From Lachnospiraceae bacterium (lineage in GTDB: Bacteria > Bacillota > Clostridia > Lachnospirales > Lachnospiraceae): a DNA stretch of 64,000 nt. The notes below the pieces were generated by a model, which made no database searches, was not told where the DNA came from, and saw only the letters and a list, made by a program, of their open reading frames with translations. The position numbers and the translations under genes are program-made. The stretch spans positions 1 to 64,000 of the forward strand of contig JAPFDH010000077.1 in NCBI GenBank assembly GCA_026169045.1, in the 5' to 3' direction. This document shows, piece by piece, positions 11,124 to 19,399 of the stretch (its first letter is position 1; each line of letters begins with the position of its first letter).

Positions 11124-11966
11124 ATGAGACAATATTGGGCTGATATATATGAAAACAAAGAAGAAACAGAAGTGCTAAAAAATCAAAATGTGGATTTTCT
11201 TGTCAATGAATGTGGCCATTATATTCAGGAAATCGGAGGGGCTTCCAGACCCAATGGACGTATGGACTATCAGATTTTATATGTTGCATCAGGACGAGTT
11301 TTTTTTGATTTGAACGGAAAAATATGGAAAGGAGAAAGCGGAAGCATTTTAATATATACCCCGCATCAAAGCCAGATTTATTTTTATGATAAAAATGTTA
11401 CATCAGATGTCTACTGGATTCATTTCTTTGGAACGGAAGCAGAGGATTTGTTGAGACAGCTGAACCTTCCAGCAGCCATTCTTATGCATGGATACCTTCC
11501 GGAATCAGGATTAACCCTTTGGGAACAAATTATACGGGAAATGTTATATAAACGCCCCAATCATCAAATGATGACAAAAGTTATGGCACAACAGCTTTTA
11601 ATTATGCTATCCCGCTGCCGCCTTCAGACCGGAATAAAAAAAGACAAACAACAGGAATTGGTTGAAGCAATGATTGATGAAATCAATAAAAATTACTTTG
11701 CGGATTTTTCCGTGGAGCAAATGGCGCGAAAAAATGGTATGAGTGTAGCCTGGCTGAATAAACGATTTAAACAATATACCGGATTCTCACCCCAACAATA
11801 CATTACAAAAACCAGACTCAGTCATGCCAGACAGATGCTCTCAGAATCCGCACATAATATCAGTGAAATTGCTCAGATGTGCGGCTACCCAGATCCGCTC
11901 TATTTCAGCAGACTGTTCAGTAGCCGCTTTGGTTGTTCTCCAAAAGAATTCCGGCAAAAATTCTAA
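11124..11966 (+). CDS. AraC-family transcriptional regulator
   Basis: Sugar-responsive regulator, 280 aa. The N-terminal cupin-like domain (about residues 20-130, including GESGSILIYTPHQSQIYF) would bind the inducer. The C-terminal 100 residues hold two helix-turn-helix motifs with FSPQQYITKTRLSHARQML and the late signature CGYPDPLYFSRLFSSRFGCSPKEFR. An in-frame TTG at 11049 lies in the -35 box of its own promoter, so the ATG at 11124, preceded by GGAAAGGGA, is the start. It is divergent from lacZ, which it probably activates, and convergent with the GH3 gene 26 bp away. Confidence 0.88.
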   Translation: MRQYWADIYENKEETEVLKNQNVDFLVNECGHYIQEIGGASRPNGRMDYQILYVASGRVFFDLNGKIWKGESGSILIYTPHQSQIYFYDKNVTSDVYWIHFFGTEAEDLLRQLNLPAAILMHGYLPESGLTLWEQIIREMLYKRPNHQMMTKVMAQQLLIMLSRCRLQTGIKKDKQQELVEAMIDEINKNYFADFSVEQMARKNGMSVAWLNKRFKQYTGFSPQQYITKTRLSHARQMLSESAHNISEIAQMCGYPDPLYFSRLFSSRFGCSPKEFRQKF

Positions 11967-11992
11967 TCGGATTGGAGCCATTTTTGTTTTAC

Positions 11993-14104
11993 CTATCTAT
12001 CCACAAAGATTTTCAGTGGTTCTGTCTGGGTAAGTGCTTTACTTCTGGAATCAGGCTGTGTTGTTCCTACAAAAAGACAGAAATGATGGCTTTCCAATAT
12101 ACGTGTTCCATCTTCCTTTACAACCGTAAAAGCCCGCTGACAGATGGGAAGTGTAATACATTTTGTTTCTCCTGGATTACAGGTGACTTTTTCAAATGCA
12201 CATAGACTGAAATTAGGAACCGCATCATTACTATCCAAGTCTTTTACATAGACCTGAATGACATCTTTCACAGTCTGGCTCCCGTGATTTTGTATTGTGA
12301 CTTCCAATACGGTTCCATTTTCCGTCAATGGTTTTGTCACCTCAGCTTTTTCGACAGATAATGTTCCATAGGTCAAACCAAAACCAAATGGATATAATGG
12401 TTCCGTTTCCATATAGCGATATGTACGGTTTTTCATGGAATAGTCTTCAAACGGAGGAAGATCGTCGCTGTTTTTGTAAAATGTTACAGGTAATTTTCCA
12501 CTGGGAGAATCTTTGCCAAACAAAAGATCAGCCACTGCTTTACCACCTCTTGCTCCGGGATACCATGCCTGTAAGATGGCATTCACATGAGCGTCTGCAA
12601 AAGTCAAATCAATGGCACTTCCGGCCAGCATGCATAAAACGATCGGTTTATTTGTTGCTACCAATGCTTTTAACAATTCTTGTTGTGATTTTGGAAGGTT
12701 CAGATCCAGCTTATCTCCAGAATCAGCCATAGGATTTCCGGTGTCTCCCTCTTCTCCTTCCAGTGTTTCATCCAATCCTAAACAAAGAATAACCACATCA
12801 CTATGTTTTGCGGTTAAAACAGCTTCGGAAATACGATCATTGGCATAGGCCAGTCCTTCGGCACGATCTCGCCATAAATGACATCCCTCGGAATACAGAA
12901 TACGGATCTGACTGCCGACTTCCCGGCGGATTCCCTCTAATACAGTAATATACTCGGATGCTGTACCGTGATAATTTCCAATTAAAGATAGACGGCTGTC
13001 AACATTTGGTCCAATCACTCCGATTGTTTTTATGGAAGAAGCATCCAGCGGTAAAATACCGTCGTTCTTCAAAAGAACACAGCTTTCCTTTGCCATTTCT
13101 TCGTTTTTCATCTGATGTTTTAGACAGTCTACGGTTTCATATTCAATGGAATCCCACTCGGTCTCTTGAAACAGTCCCAGAAGAAAACGGGTGGTGAACA
13201 GATGAACGGCTGCTTCTGTGATATCTTCTTCTTTGATTAAGCCTTCTTCCAGAGCTTTCAAAAGGTAGAGATAAGTAACTCCGCAGTTCACATCACATCC
13301 GGCTTTTAACGCCATGGCAGCAGATTGCGTTGCTGTTGTCGTAACTCGATGATTTTCGTGAAAGTCACGGATTGCCCAGCAATCGGAAACCACGTGTCCA
13401 GAAAATCTCCAGTCACCACGTAAAATCTTTCTCAAAAGGGTTTGACTGCCACAGCAAGGTTCTCCGTTGGTACGGTTGTAAGCACCCATAACCGCTTCCA
13501 CATCAGCCTCTTTTACAAGAGCTTCAAAAGCCGGAAGATATGTTTCATATAAATCTTTTTGGCTTACTTTGGCATCAAATTCATGTCTGAGTTTCTCCGG
13601 GCCGGAATGTACAGCAAAATGTTTCGCACATGCTGCCGATTTTAAATACGTACCATCTCCCTGCAATCCATGTACAAATGCTTTTCCCATCTCACTTGTC
13701 AAATACGGATCTTCTCCGTATGTTTCATGGCCTCTGCCCCATCTTGGATCCCGGAAAATATTTACATTGGGAGACCAAAATGTCAATCCTTTGTATATGT
13801 CACGGTCCCCTTCTTTGGCATAGGCATTGTATTTTGCTCTGCCCTCTGTGCTAATAACATCTGCCACCTGCTCCATCAATGGTTTGTTAAAAGAAGCTGC
13901 CATTCCAATTGCCTGAGGAAAGACAGTTGCTGTTCCTGCCCGGGCGACTCCATGCAATGCTTCATTCCACCAATTGTATGCCGGAACATGCAGGCGTGGA
14001 ATTACCGGTGCGTCATAGCGCAGCTGTGATGCCCTCTCTTCCAGTGTCATTTTTTCCACCAATTCTCTGGCGGCGTCCTCTGCCCATTTTCTGTCTCGTT
14101 TCAT
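11993..14104 (-). CDS. Glycoside hydrolase family 3 (beta-xylosidase or beta-glucosidase)
   Basis: Exo-acting glycosidase releasing terminal xylose or glucose, 703 aa. It has the GH3 N-terminal barrel with HxxK-type sugar residues (AKHFAVHSGPE), a nucleophile Asp in VVSDCWAI near residue 240, the alpha/beta sandwich domain, and a C-terminal fibronectin-III-like domain. SDCWAI resembles bacterial GH3 xylosidases more than classical beta-glucosidases, but substrate is uncertain. No signal peptide, so cytoplasmic action on imported oligosaccharides. The ATG at 14104 is used; the longer frame begins with TTG. Five 16-bp repeats lie upstream (14240-14314). Confidence 0.88.
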   Translation of the reverse strand: MKRDRKWAEDAARELVEKMTLEERASQLRYDAPVIPRLHVPAYNWWNEALHGVARAGTATVFPQAIGMAASFNKPLMEQVADVISTEGRAKYNAYAKEGDRDIYKGLTFWSPNVNIFRDPRWGRGHETYGEDPYLTSEMGKAFVHGLQGDGTYLKSAACAKHFAVHSGPEKLRHEFDAKVSQKDLYETYLPAFEALVKEADVEAVMGAYNRTNGEPCCGSQTLLRKILRGDWRFSGHVVSDCWAIRDFHENHRVTTTATQSAAMALKAGCDVNCGVTYLYLLKALEEGLIKEEDITEAAVHLFTTRFLLGLFQETEWDSIEYETVDCLKHQMKNEEMAKESCVLLKNDGILPLDASSIKTIGVIGPNVDSRLSLIGNYHGTASEYITVLEGIRREVGSQIRILYSEGCHLWRDRAEGLAYANDRISEAVLTAKHSDVVILCLGLDETLEGEEGDTGNPMADSGDKLDLNLPKSQQELLKALVATNKPIVLCMLAGSAIDLTFADAHVNAILQAWYPGARGGKAVADLLFGKDSPSGKLPVTFYKNSDDLPPFEDYSMKNRTYRYMETEPLYPFGFGLTYGTLSVEKAEVTKPLTENGTVLEVTIQNHGSQTVKDVIQVYVKDLDSNDAVPNFSLCAFEKVTCNPGETKCITLPICQRAFTVVKEDGTRILESHHFCLFVGTTQPDSRSKALTQTEPLKIFVDR

Positions 14105-14204
14105 AAGATACAATACCCCCAATTCTACAATACTTGTGTTTTTTGTTTCTCATTTTAATGCCCCATATCATCGCATTTACAATATGCCTTAGACAGACAT
14201 AAGA

Positions 14205-14234
14205 ATTATATCATGCTTTCGTTGGAAATTCATT
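14205..14234 (-). promoter_or_regulatory. Likely GH3 promoter with a poor -35
   Basis: TATAAT (14205-14210, minus strand) is a perfect -10, but the -35 position reads ATGAAT. A weak -35 next to the repeat array (first unit ends at 14240) suggests activation or repression through the repeats. Confidence 0.5.
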
Positions 14235-14239
14235 TCTTA

Positions 14240-14314
14240 TTTCTATGAAACTCTGTTTCTATGAAAAGTTGTTTCTATGAAACCATGTTTCTATGAAACC
14301 ACGTTTCTATGAAA
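14240..14314. repeat. Five tandem 16-bp repeats upstream of the GH3 gene
   Basis: TTTCTATGAAA begins at 14240, 14256, 14272, 14288 and 14304, exactly every 16 bp, with a variable 5-bp remainder. Each core has TTTC/GAAA inverted ends. The array starts right after the tetR stop codon and ends just upstream of the GH3 promoter. Confidence 0.9.
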
Positions 14315-14316
14315 AC

Positions 14317-14958
14317 TTATTTATCAAAGGGATAGTTAAATCCACGGAAACAACTATTGGAATAAGATGTTTCTTTTTTTTCTGCGGAATGATTATGTTT
14401 GGTCAAACATAAATATTGTGTTTTGAGAAATGTGTCCAGCAAAGATATATCCATTTTAACAAGACCGGAATGAAGAGCACAGGCAGTTCCATGGACAAAT
14501 AGGAAAAATCCCTGTGCAGCTTCTTTTTCGAAATGGTCAAATGCCAACGTAATATTATTTTCCAGTATTTCCAAACAAAACTGTCCCTCCAATCCGTGGG
14601 GCAGTTTGGCAGCAAGGGTTATAGCCTGCGTCTGTTGAAAAAGAAGAAAAAAAAGATGTGGAAATTGGGATGCAAAAAGAATATGGGAACTTCCGTAGCG
14701 AATTGCCGGATTCTTTTCTTTTTCTCTTAATTCTGTACCGGTTCTTTGTTCGAGAAACTCCTTATATTCTGTTCCTGCTTTCTGATATATATAATCTTTT
14801 AATTCATCCATATTTGTAAAATAACTGTATATGGGTTGTACAGAACAATGAGCTGCCAGTGCCAGGGATTTGGCTGAAAGAGAAAAAAAACCTTTCTCTT
14901 TCACCAGATTATATGCACATTCCAATAAAATTTCTTTTGTAATTCGTTGTCTTGGCAT
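14317..14958 (-). CDS. TetR-family transcriptional repressor
   Basis: One-component regulator, 213 aa. The N-terminal helix-turn-helix (residues 8-52, with SLALAAHCSVQPIYSYFTNMDELKDYI) is typical of TetR; the C-terminal half is the variable ligand domain (TetR_C_33/AcrR-like, ligand unknown). Start ATG at 14958 with GGAGG ten bases upstream. A 19-bp sequence with palindromic core covers its -10 region and recurs at 15096-15114, so it probably represses itself and a second promoter. No efflux pump or enzyme gene is attached. Confidence 0.85.
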   Translation of the reverse strand: MPRQRITKEILLECAYNLVKEKGFFSLSAKSLALAAHCSVQPIYSYFTNMDELKDYIYQKAGTEYKEFLEQRTGTELREKEKNPAIRYGSSHILFASQFPHLFFLLFQQTQAITLAAKLPHGLEGQFCLEILENNITLAFDHFEKEAAQGFFLFVHGTACALHSGLVKMDISLLDTFLKTQYLCLTKHNHSAEKKETSYSNSCFRGFNYPFDK

Positions 14959-14982
14959 ACGTAATCGTCCTCCATTTTCGTT

Positions 14983-15020
14983 ATAATAAGTATTATATAA
15001 TGCATGTTATAATAATGCAA
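14983..15020 (-). promoter_or_regulatory. tetR promoter and operator copy 1
   Basis: TTGCAT (15015-15020) and TATAAT (14992-14997), spacing 17 bp on the minus strand. The 19-bp sequence at 14983-15001 covers the -10 and contains the palindrome ATAATA-AG-TATTAT. Confidence 0.72.
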
Positions 15021-15085
15021 TCAATAAAAGCGTTCATATAAAATTTTTAGAAGATCAAAAAATAAATCTTAAGTAAATCTGCTGT

Positions 15086-15114
15086 TTGTTTTTATATAAT
15101 ACTCATTATATAAT
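15086..15114 (+). promoter_or_regulatory. Orphan rightward promoter with TetR operator copy 2
   Basis: TTGTTT (15086-15091) and TATAAT (15109-15114), spacing 17 bp on the plus strand. The spacer and -10 carry a near-copy of the tetR operator (15096-15114, 17 of 19 bases alike). No plus-strand gene with a ribosome site follows before the hairpin at 15170-15230. Confidence 0.6.
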
Positions 15115-15169
15115 ATATATTATATCAAATAGAGATATTTTTTCGGTTATCCACATGATTGTAACAGAC

Positions 15170-15230
15170 AAAAAAGATGACTATAAAACCACTCTTCGAA
15201 AATGCCGAAGGATTTCTATAGCCATCTTTT
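15170..15230. terminator. Bidirectional terminator after the aldo/keto reductase gene
   Basis: AAAAGATGACTATA pairs with TATAGCCATCTTTT with one mismatch, and an inner CTTCG/CGAAG stem is present. Six T residues follow on the minus strand, ending the reductase gene. On the plus strand the tail CTTTTCATTT could end the orphan transcript. Confidence 0.75.
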
Positions 15231-15265
15231 CATTTAATACGATCTTATTTTATTCTGATAAAACT

Positions 15266-16378
15266 TTATGAAAATACTTTTACAATATCAGTCATGACCT
15301 GGCTAATCGGAATATTTTGTGGACATTCCTTTTCGCAATGGTGACATTTTTTACATGCATCTGCCTTTTTCTCTAAAGTTGCATATAGTTCTTTTGCGAT
15401 ATCCATCCCCTTTGTAGCCGTTTGATTATAGGCTTCAAATGTTTTGGGAATATCCAGCCCAAACGGACATGGCATACAATAGGCACACTTTGTACATGGT
15501 ACGATTGCCATGGTATCATAAATATGCTTTGCTTTTTTCAACATTTCTACATCATCTTCTGACAGCATACCGATATGAGAGCGGTCAGCATAGGTTAAAT
15601 TGTCCTGTGTCTGCTGCATGGTACTCATACCACTGAGAATCAGACTGACTTCCGGTAAGTTCCACAAAAAGTCCAATGCCCATTCCACAGGTGTTTTGGT
15701 ATCGGGGAGAGCCTTTTGAACTTGTACGGGAGGAACAGCCAACTTGCCACCCAATAGCGGTTCCATGATAACTACAGCTAATCCCTTTGATGCTGCATAG
15801 CGTAATCCTTCCATTCCGGCCTGATAATCAAGATTTATGTAATTAAACTGAATCTGGCAGAAGTCCCAATCATAGGAATCCACAATTTTTTTGAATGTTT
15901 CCAAATCATCATGGAATGAAAAACCGGCAAAACGGATTCGTCCATCATCTTTTGCTTCTTTCATCTTTTTAAGAAGGTGACAATCTTCTACTGTATTCCA
16001 ACGATCTTTATTGAGAGCGTGGAGCAGATAAAAATCCACATAATCTGTCTGAAGCTTTTCAAGCTGTTCGTTTAACATTCGATCAAAATCAGCTTCTTCT
16101 TTTACCATCCAAACCGGGAGTTTGGTTGCAATCATAGCTTTTTCACGATATCCGTCCTGCATTGCTTTTCCCACAAGGACTTCACTTAAACCACCGTGAT
16201 ACGGATATGCGGTATCCACGTAATTAACACCGTGATCAATGGCATTGCGAATCATTCGAATTGCTTCTTTTTCATCAATTGATTTATTATCTGTAGGATC
16301 TGTGACCGGAAGGCGCATAGCACCAAATCCAAGAGCAGATACTTCCACACCAGTTTTACCAAATTTTCTGTACTGCAT
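15266..16378 (-). CDS. Aldo/keto reductase with C-terminal 2[4Fe-4S] ferredoxin domain
   Basis: NADPH-dependent oxidoreductase, 370 aa. The N-terminal barrel holds the catalytic Asp/Tyr (VDTAYPYHGG), Lys in ATKLP and His in LLHAL. The last 90 residues carry two cysteine clusters, CTKCAYCMPCPFG and CKKCHHCEKECPQ, each fit for a 4Fe-4S centre. This fusion is common in strict anaerobes; the physiological substrate is not known. Start ATG at 16378 with GAGG upstream. Stand-alone gene ending at the hairpin 15170-15230. Confidence 0.88.
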   Translation of the reverse strand: MQYRKFGKTGVEVSALGFGAMRLPVTDPTDNKSIDEKEAIRMIRNAIDHGVNYVDTAYPYHGGLSEVLVGKAMQDGYREKAMIATKLPVWMVKEEADFDRMLNEQLEKLQTDYVDFYLLHALNKDRWNTVEDCHLLKKMKEAKDDGRIRFAGFSFHDDLETFKKIVDSYDWDFCQIQFNYINLDYQAGMEGLRYAASKGLAVVIMEPLLGGKLAVPPVQVQKALPDTKTPVEWALDFLWNLPEVSLILSGMSTMQQTQDNLTYADRSHIGMLSEDDVEMLKKAKHIYDTMAIVPCTKCAYCMPCPFGLDIPKTFEAYNQTATKGMDIAKELYATLEKKADACKKCHHCEKECPQNIPISQVMTDIVKVFS

Positions 16379-16470
16379 AGTATAACCTCACTTTCTTTCA
16401 TTTACAATTTGCTTCAATATGGATAATTATATTATATCCTCTCTTTATAGAAATGGAATAGATTATCTTA

Positions 16471-16504
16471 GCATCCGCACACGGCTTGTTGTTTGCGTGT
16501 AAAT
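16471..16504 (+). repeat. Dispersed repeat, right-end fragment F
   Basis: GCATCCGCACACGGCTTGTT followed by GTTTGCGTGTAAAT matches the last third of the full copies. The dapF terminator follows six bases later, the same order as in the other copies. Confidence 0.75.
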
Positions 16505-16509
16505 CAGAA

Positions 16510-16536
16510 AAATAGAGGGGATTTTCCCCTCTATTT
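16510..16536 (-). terminator. dapF terminator overlapping the stop codon
   Basis: AAATAGAGGGG and CCCCTCTATTT pair with a 5-nt loop, and TTTTTCTGATTT follows on the minus strand. The dapF TAG (16531-16533) lies inside the stem, so translation termination and transcript folding share bases. Confidence 0.85.
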
Positions 16537-17355
16537 ACGCTTCAAAAAAGTAAGATTATCATTTTCAGGATAAATACCTTCAAAAACTACTTTGGCGGGA
16601 CCTTTCAAATATATGCTGTTTCCCTGGTCAAGCGTATATATTTCCAGATCTCCTCCCAATACATTTACTGTGATTTTACTTTCTACCAACCCTAATTTAT
16701 ATGCGACAGCAAAGACTGCGCAGGCTCCGCTTCCACAAGATAATGTTTCCTGACTGCCCCGTTCCCAAACCCGCATCTGAATTTGTTTTCTGTTTATGAT
16801 GTGGGCAAATTCTATATTGCATCCTCCTGGAAACAAAGAAATTTCTTCCAAATATTTCCCCATGGCTTTTACCGGAAAATATTCGGTATCACTTACCAAT
16901 ATTACAGCATGGGGATTTCCCATGGAAACAGGATGAAGAATAAAATGGCAGTCATTTTTCGTAACAGTCATGGATGGTTTTATCTCTGGGGTTCCCATAT
17001 TTACAGTCACTGATATTACTTTGTTTTGTTCGGTTTCCAGGTAGAGCTCTTTAATTCCCGACATCGTTTCTACTGTAATGTGATTCTTTGGAACAATTCC
17101 ATATTCATATACGTATTTGCCGACACACCGGATTCCGTTGCCACACATGAATCCTTCTGATCCGTCGGCATTATACATTTTCATTTTACAATCCGCCTTC
17201 TCAGATGGTTCGATTAAAATAATCCCATCTGATCCGACGCCAAAATGGGGCCTGCAGAGTGCAGGAGCCAATTTTTCAGGCGCAGAGACGGATTCTTCAA
17301 AACCGTTAATATAAATATAATCGTTTCCGGTTCCCTGCATTTTTGTAAACCGCAT
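16531..17355 (-). CDS. dapF: Diaminopimelate epimerase
   Basis: Converts LL- to meso-diaminopimelate for lysine and peptidoglycan synthesis, 274 aa. Both catalytic cysteines are visible, in MCGNGIRC near residue 72 and SCGSGACA near 210, and the N-terminus KMQGTGNDYIYING is typical. The ATG at 17355 is chosen because GGAGG precedes it; a start 30 bases upstream lacks this. It lies 78 bp downstream of the dipeptidase gene and may share its transcript. The last codons run straight into the terminator stem. Confidence 0.96.
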   Translation of the reverse strand: MRFTKMQGTGNDYIYINGFEESVSAPEKLAPALCRPHFGVGSDGIILIEPSEKADCKMKMYNADGSEGFMCGNGIRCVGKYVYEYGIVPKNHITVETMSGIKELYLETEQNKVISVTVNMGTPEIKPSMTVTKNDCHFILHPVSMGNPHAVILVSDTEYFPVKAMGKYLEEISLFPGGCNIEFAHIINRKQIQMRVWERGSQETLSCGSGACAVFAVAYKLGLVESKITVNVLGGDLEIYTLDQGNSIYLKGPAKVVFEGIYPENDNLTFLKRK

Positions 17356-17433
17356 ACGATGACCTCCGCCTTTTATAGAATGCATTTATGATTCTTTATG
17401 CACGGCTTTGTGCATTTGGGGCGGATGACAGAG

Positions 17434-18408
17434 TCAATCAAGAATTTCTTTCATGACACGAAGGGTATTTTTATAGAATATCTTTTCAATTGTATCAGAC
17501 TGAAAACCGGCTTTTGATAAAGCATCTGCCAATTGCGGCATGTAAGAACAGTCTTTCATCTCCATATTTGTTCCTATTCCATCAAAATCACTTCCCAGGC
17601 CGATACATTCTGTTCCGCCCACTTGTATAATATGCCGTATATGTTCAATAAGTCCATCTATTGTCCCAAAAACATTTCCGTTTTGATCCGGATTACATGT
17701 AAATGGTCCATAAAAATTCAAGCCCATAACGCCGCCCCGTTCTGCCAGTTTTCGTATCATATCATCTGTCATATTTCTGGAATGACCACATATGCTTCTG
17801 GCGTTGGAATGACTTGCAATAAATGGCTTTTTTGTATAACGAAGTACATCATAGAATCCTTCGTCGGATAGGTGAGATACATCAATCAGCATCCCCAAGC
17901 GTTCCATTTCCTCTACGAATTCGATTCCAGTCTCCTTTAATCCATATGACACATCGTCATCATCGATTTTATGATAATCATGGGGGTATCCCAACTCATT
18001 TTCATAATTCCATGTCAATGTCAGCATGCGAACCCCCAATCGGTATAGTATTTTTAAAAGTGTAATATCTCCCTGACATACTCCGCCTTCTTCTACCGAT
18101 AAAAGTGCAGACATTTTTCCTTTTTTTTGATTCTCCATCACTTCACGAATCGTCGTTACCGGCACAATCCAGTCTTTATTTTGTTCCATTTGGTCATAAA
18201 AGAAATCAATGCCCCAAAGACAGGCTTTTAAGAGATCAAAGTATTCTTTTTTAGAAATGAAAATAGCAAATGTCTGCAAAAGATAATTTGATTTCTGCAT
18301 TCGTTTAATATCAATATGTCCCTGATTGGAGAAAAGAGATTCTTTTGGTATTCCCGGCTGATTATAAAGTCTCATTATGGTATCACAATGCATATCACAA
18401 ACGTTCAT
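17434..18408 (-). CDS. Membrane-dipeptidase-like M19 peptidase
   Basis: Zinc dipeptidase of family M19 (renal dipeptidase type), 324 aa, cleaving dipeptides in the cytoplasm. It shows the metal-binding CDMHCDT at the N-terminus, the bridging Glu in LLSVEEGG, His in DVSHLSD and SHSNAR, and a C-terminal LGSDFDG. No signal peptide. The ATG at 18408 follows AAAGGGGAC; 33 upstream bases in frame are ignored. Upstream of dapF, so a link to turnover of wall peptides is possible but unproven. Confidence 0.9.
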   Translation of the reverse strand: MNVCDMHCDTIMRLYNQPGIPKESLFSNQGHIDIKRMQKSNYLLQTFAIFISKKEYFDLLKACLWGIDFFYDQMEQNKDWIVPVTTIREVMENQKKGKMSALLSVEEGGVCQGDITLLKILYRLGVRMLTLTWNYENELGYPHDYHKIDDDDVSYGLKETGIEFVEEMERLGMLIDVSHLSDEGFYDVLRYTKKPFIASHSNARSICGHSRNMTDDMIRKLAERGGVMGLNFYGPFTCNPDQNGNVFGTIDGLIEHIRHIIQVGGTECIGLGSDFDGIGTNMEMKDCSYMPQLADALSKAGFQSDTIEKIFYKNTLRVMKEILD

Positions 18409-18463
18409 ATTTGTCCCCTTTCTTATTTTCCGATTTTCCATTTCATGGTTTTACACTAATGAA

Positions 18464-18492
18464 ATCATACTTCTTATCCGATAAAAAGTCAA
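18464..18492 (-). promoter_or_regulatory. Promoter of the M19 dipeptidase gene
   Basis: TTGACT (18487-18492) and TATGAT (18464-18469) with 17 bp between on the minus strand. The spacer holds TTATC-C-GATAA (18474-18484), a short palindrome that may bind a repressor. Confidence 0.7.
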
Positions 18493-18609
18493 TTTTCTTC
18501 TGTTCATGAGTAAAACAGTGGTGGCATCCACAATAAGCACGCAATGCGGCTTTACGAATGGCGCGGGCTGAGCTGTTACGTGTGCTGACATGCTTTCACA
18601 TGGTTTTTG
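18493..18609. other. GC-richer intergenic stretch without a recognised element
   Basis: Between the dipeptidase promoter and the promoter of the 208-aa gene lies about 115 bp. The part at 18515-18600 is clearly richer in G+C than its surroundings. It has no ORF with a ribosome site and does not match the dispersed repeat. A small RNA or decayed element is possible. Confidence 0.3.
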
Positions 18610-18638
18610 TTGCCACATCACATGATATGTGATATGAT
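18610..18638 (+). promoter_or_regulatory. Promoter and palindromic operator of the 208-aa gene
   Basis: TTGCCA (18610-18615) and TATGAT (18633-18638) are 17 bp apart. The perfect 17-base inverted repeat ATCACAT-GAT-ATGTGAT (18617-18633) fills the spacer, a classical repressor position. Confidence 0.75.
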
Positions 18639-18703
18639 AATAGTGATTTATAAATGCAATTTGTATTTACAGTTTACAATAAAATCAATTTTGGAGGCAC
18701 AAC

Positions 18704-19330
18704 ATGATTCGTTTGGAACGTTTTACAGTTATGAATTTTGAAAATGCTATGCGTGGCGCAAGAAACCCGATGAATAGTTGGGCAAGAAGTGATAGTTTTT
18801 ATGATGATAATGGAAATTTTGTATTTGGTCCCAATGATTTGGATCTTGCCAAGCGTTTGGCTCATGCCGGAAGTGATCATCGAAAATATTTGCGAATGGT
18901 TTTTGTTTCTGTTGATATTACGGCTCCTCTTTACTGGTGGAAAGAATATGACACATACAAAGTGGCTACCGTCGCAAATTCAACCAGTACCATGCATAAA
19001 ATTGCCAGTAAACCATTTTCTCTTGATGACTTCAGCTGTGATCATATGACGTCTGCCACACTGGAATTTATGAAAACAGTGGTGGAGCGTTTGGAGTCTT
19101 TACGTCTCTCTTATTTGGAAACTAAATCAAAAGATACCTGGTATGATATGATTCAGCTTTTACCTTCCAGCTATAATCAAATGCGCACATGTACATTTAA
19201 TTATGAAACACTCATTAATATTTATAGGGCTAGAAAGAATCATAAACTTGAAGAATGGCATACATTTTGTGACTGGATTCAGACACTTCCGTATGCGCAG
19301 GAACTGATTACATTTGATCCTTCGAATTAA
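18704..19330 (+). CDS. Unrecognised 208-aa protein
   Basis: Function not recognised. The protein is soluble, with no signal peptide or membrane segment, and is rich in aromatic residues: the central block APLYWWKEYDTYKVATVANS is followed by STMHKIASK. Mixed alpha-helical segments follow, ending in YAQELITFDPSN. Proteins with a similar YWWKE block are, from memory, also found in gut phages; a distant tie to ThyX-type folds is only a guess. ATG at 18704 has GGAGG eight bases upstream, and it has its own promoter with a palindromic operator, so it is expressed and regulated. It is followed 69 bp later by degV. Confidence 0.8.
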   Translation: MIRLERFTVMNFENAMRGARNPMNSWARSDSFYDDNGNFVFGPNDLDLAKRLAHAGSDHRKYLRMVFVSVDITAPLYWWKEYDTYKVATVANSTSTMHKIASKPFSLDDFSCDHMTSATLEFMKTVVERLESLRLSYLETKSKDTWYDMIQLLPSSYNQMRTCTFNYETLINIYRARKNHKLEEWHTFCDWIQTLPYAQELITFDPSN

Positions 19331-19399
19331 TCTTTTATTTGCATAAAAAATGGGAAAGAAAGTTTTCTTTTATATTATGAAAATTAAGGAGAAACTACT

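Noticed and set aside
14240..14314. CRISPR array
   Set aside because: The period is 16 bp with 5-bp variable parts, far below repeat and spacer sizes of CRISPR, and there are no cas genes.
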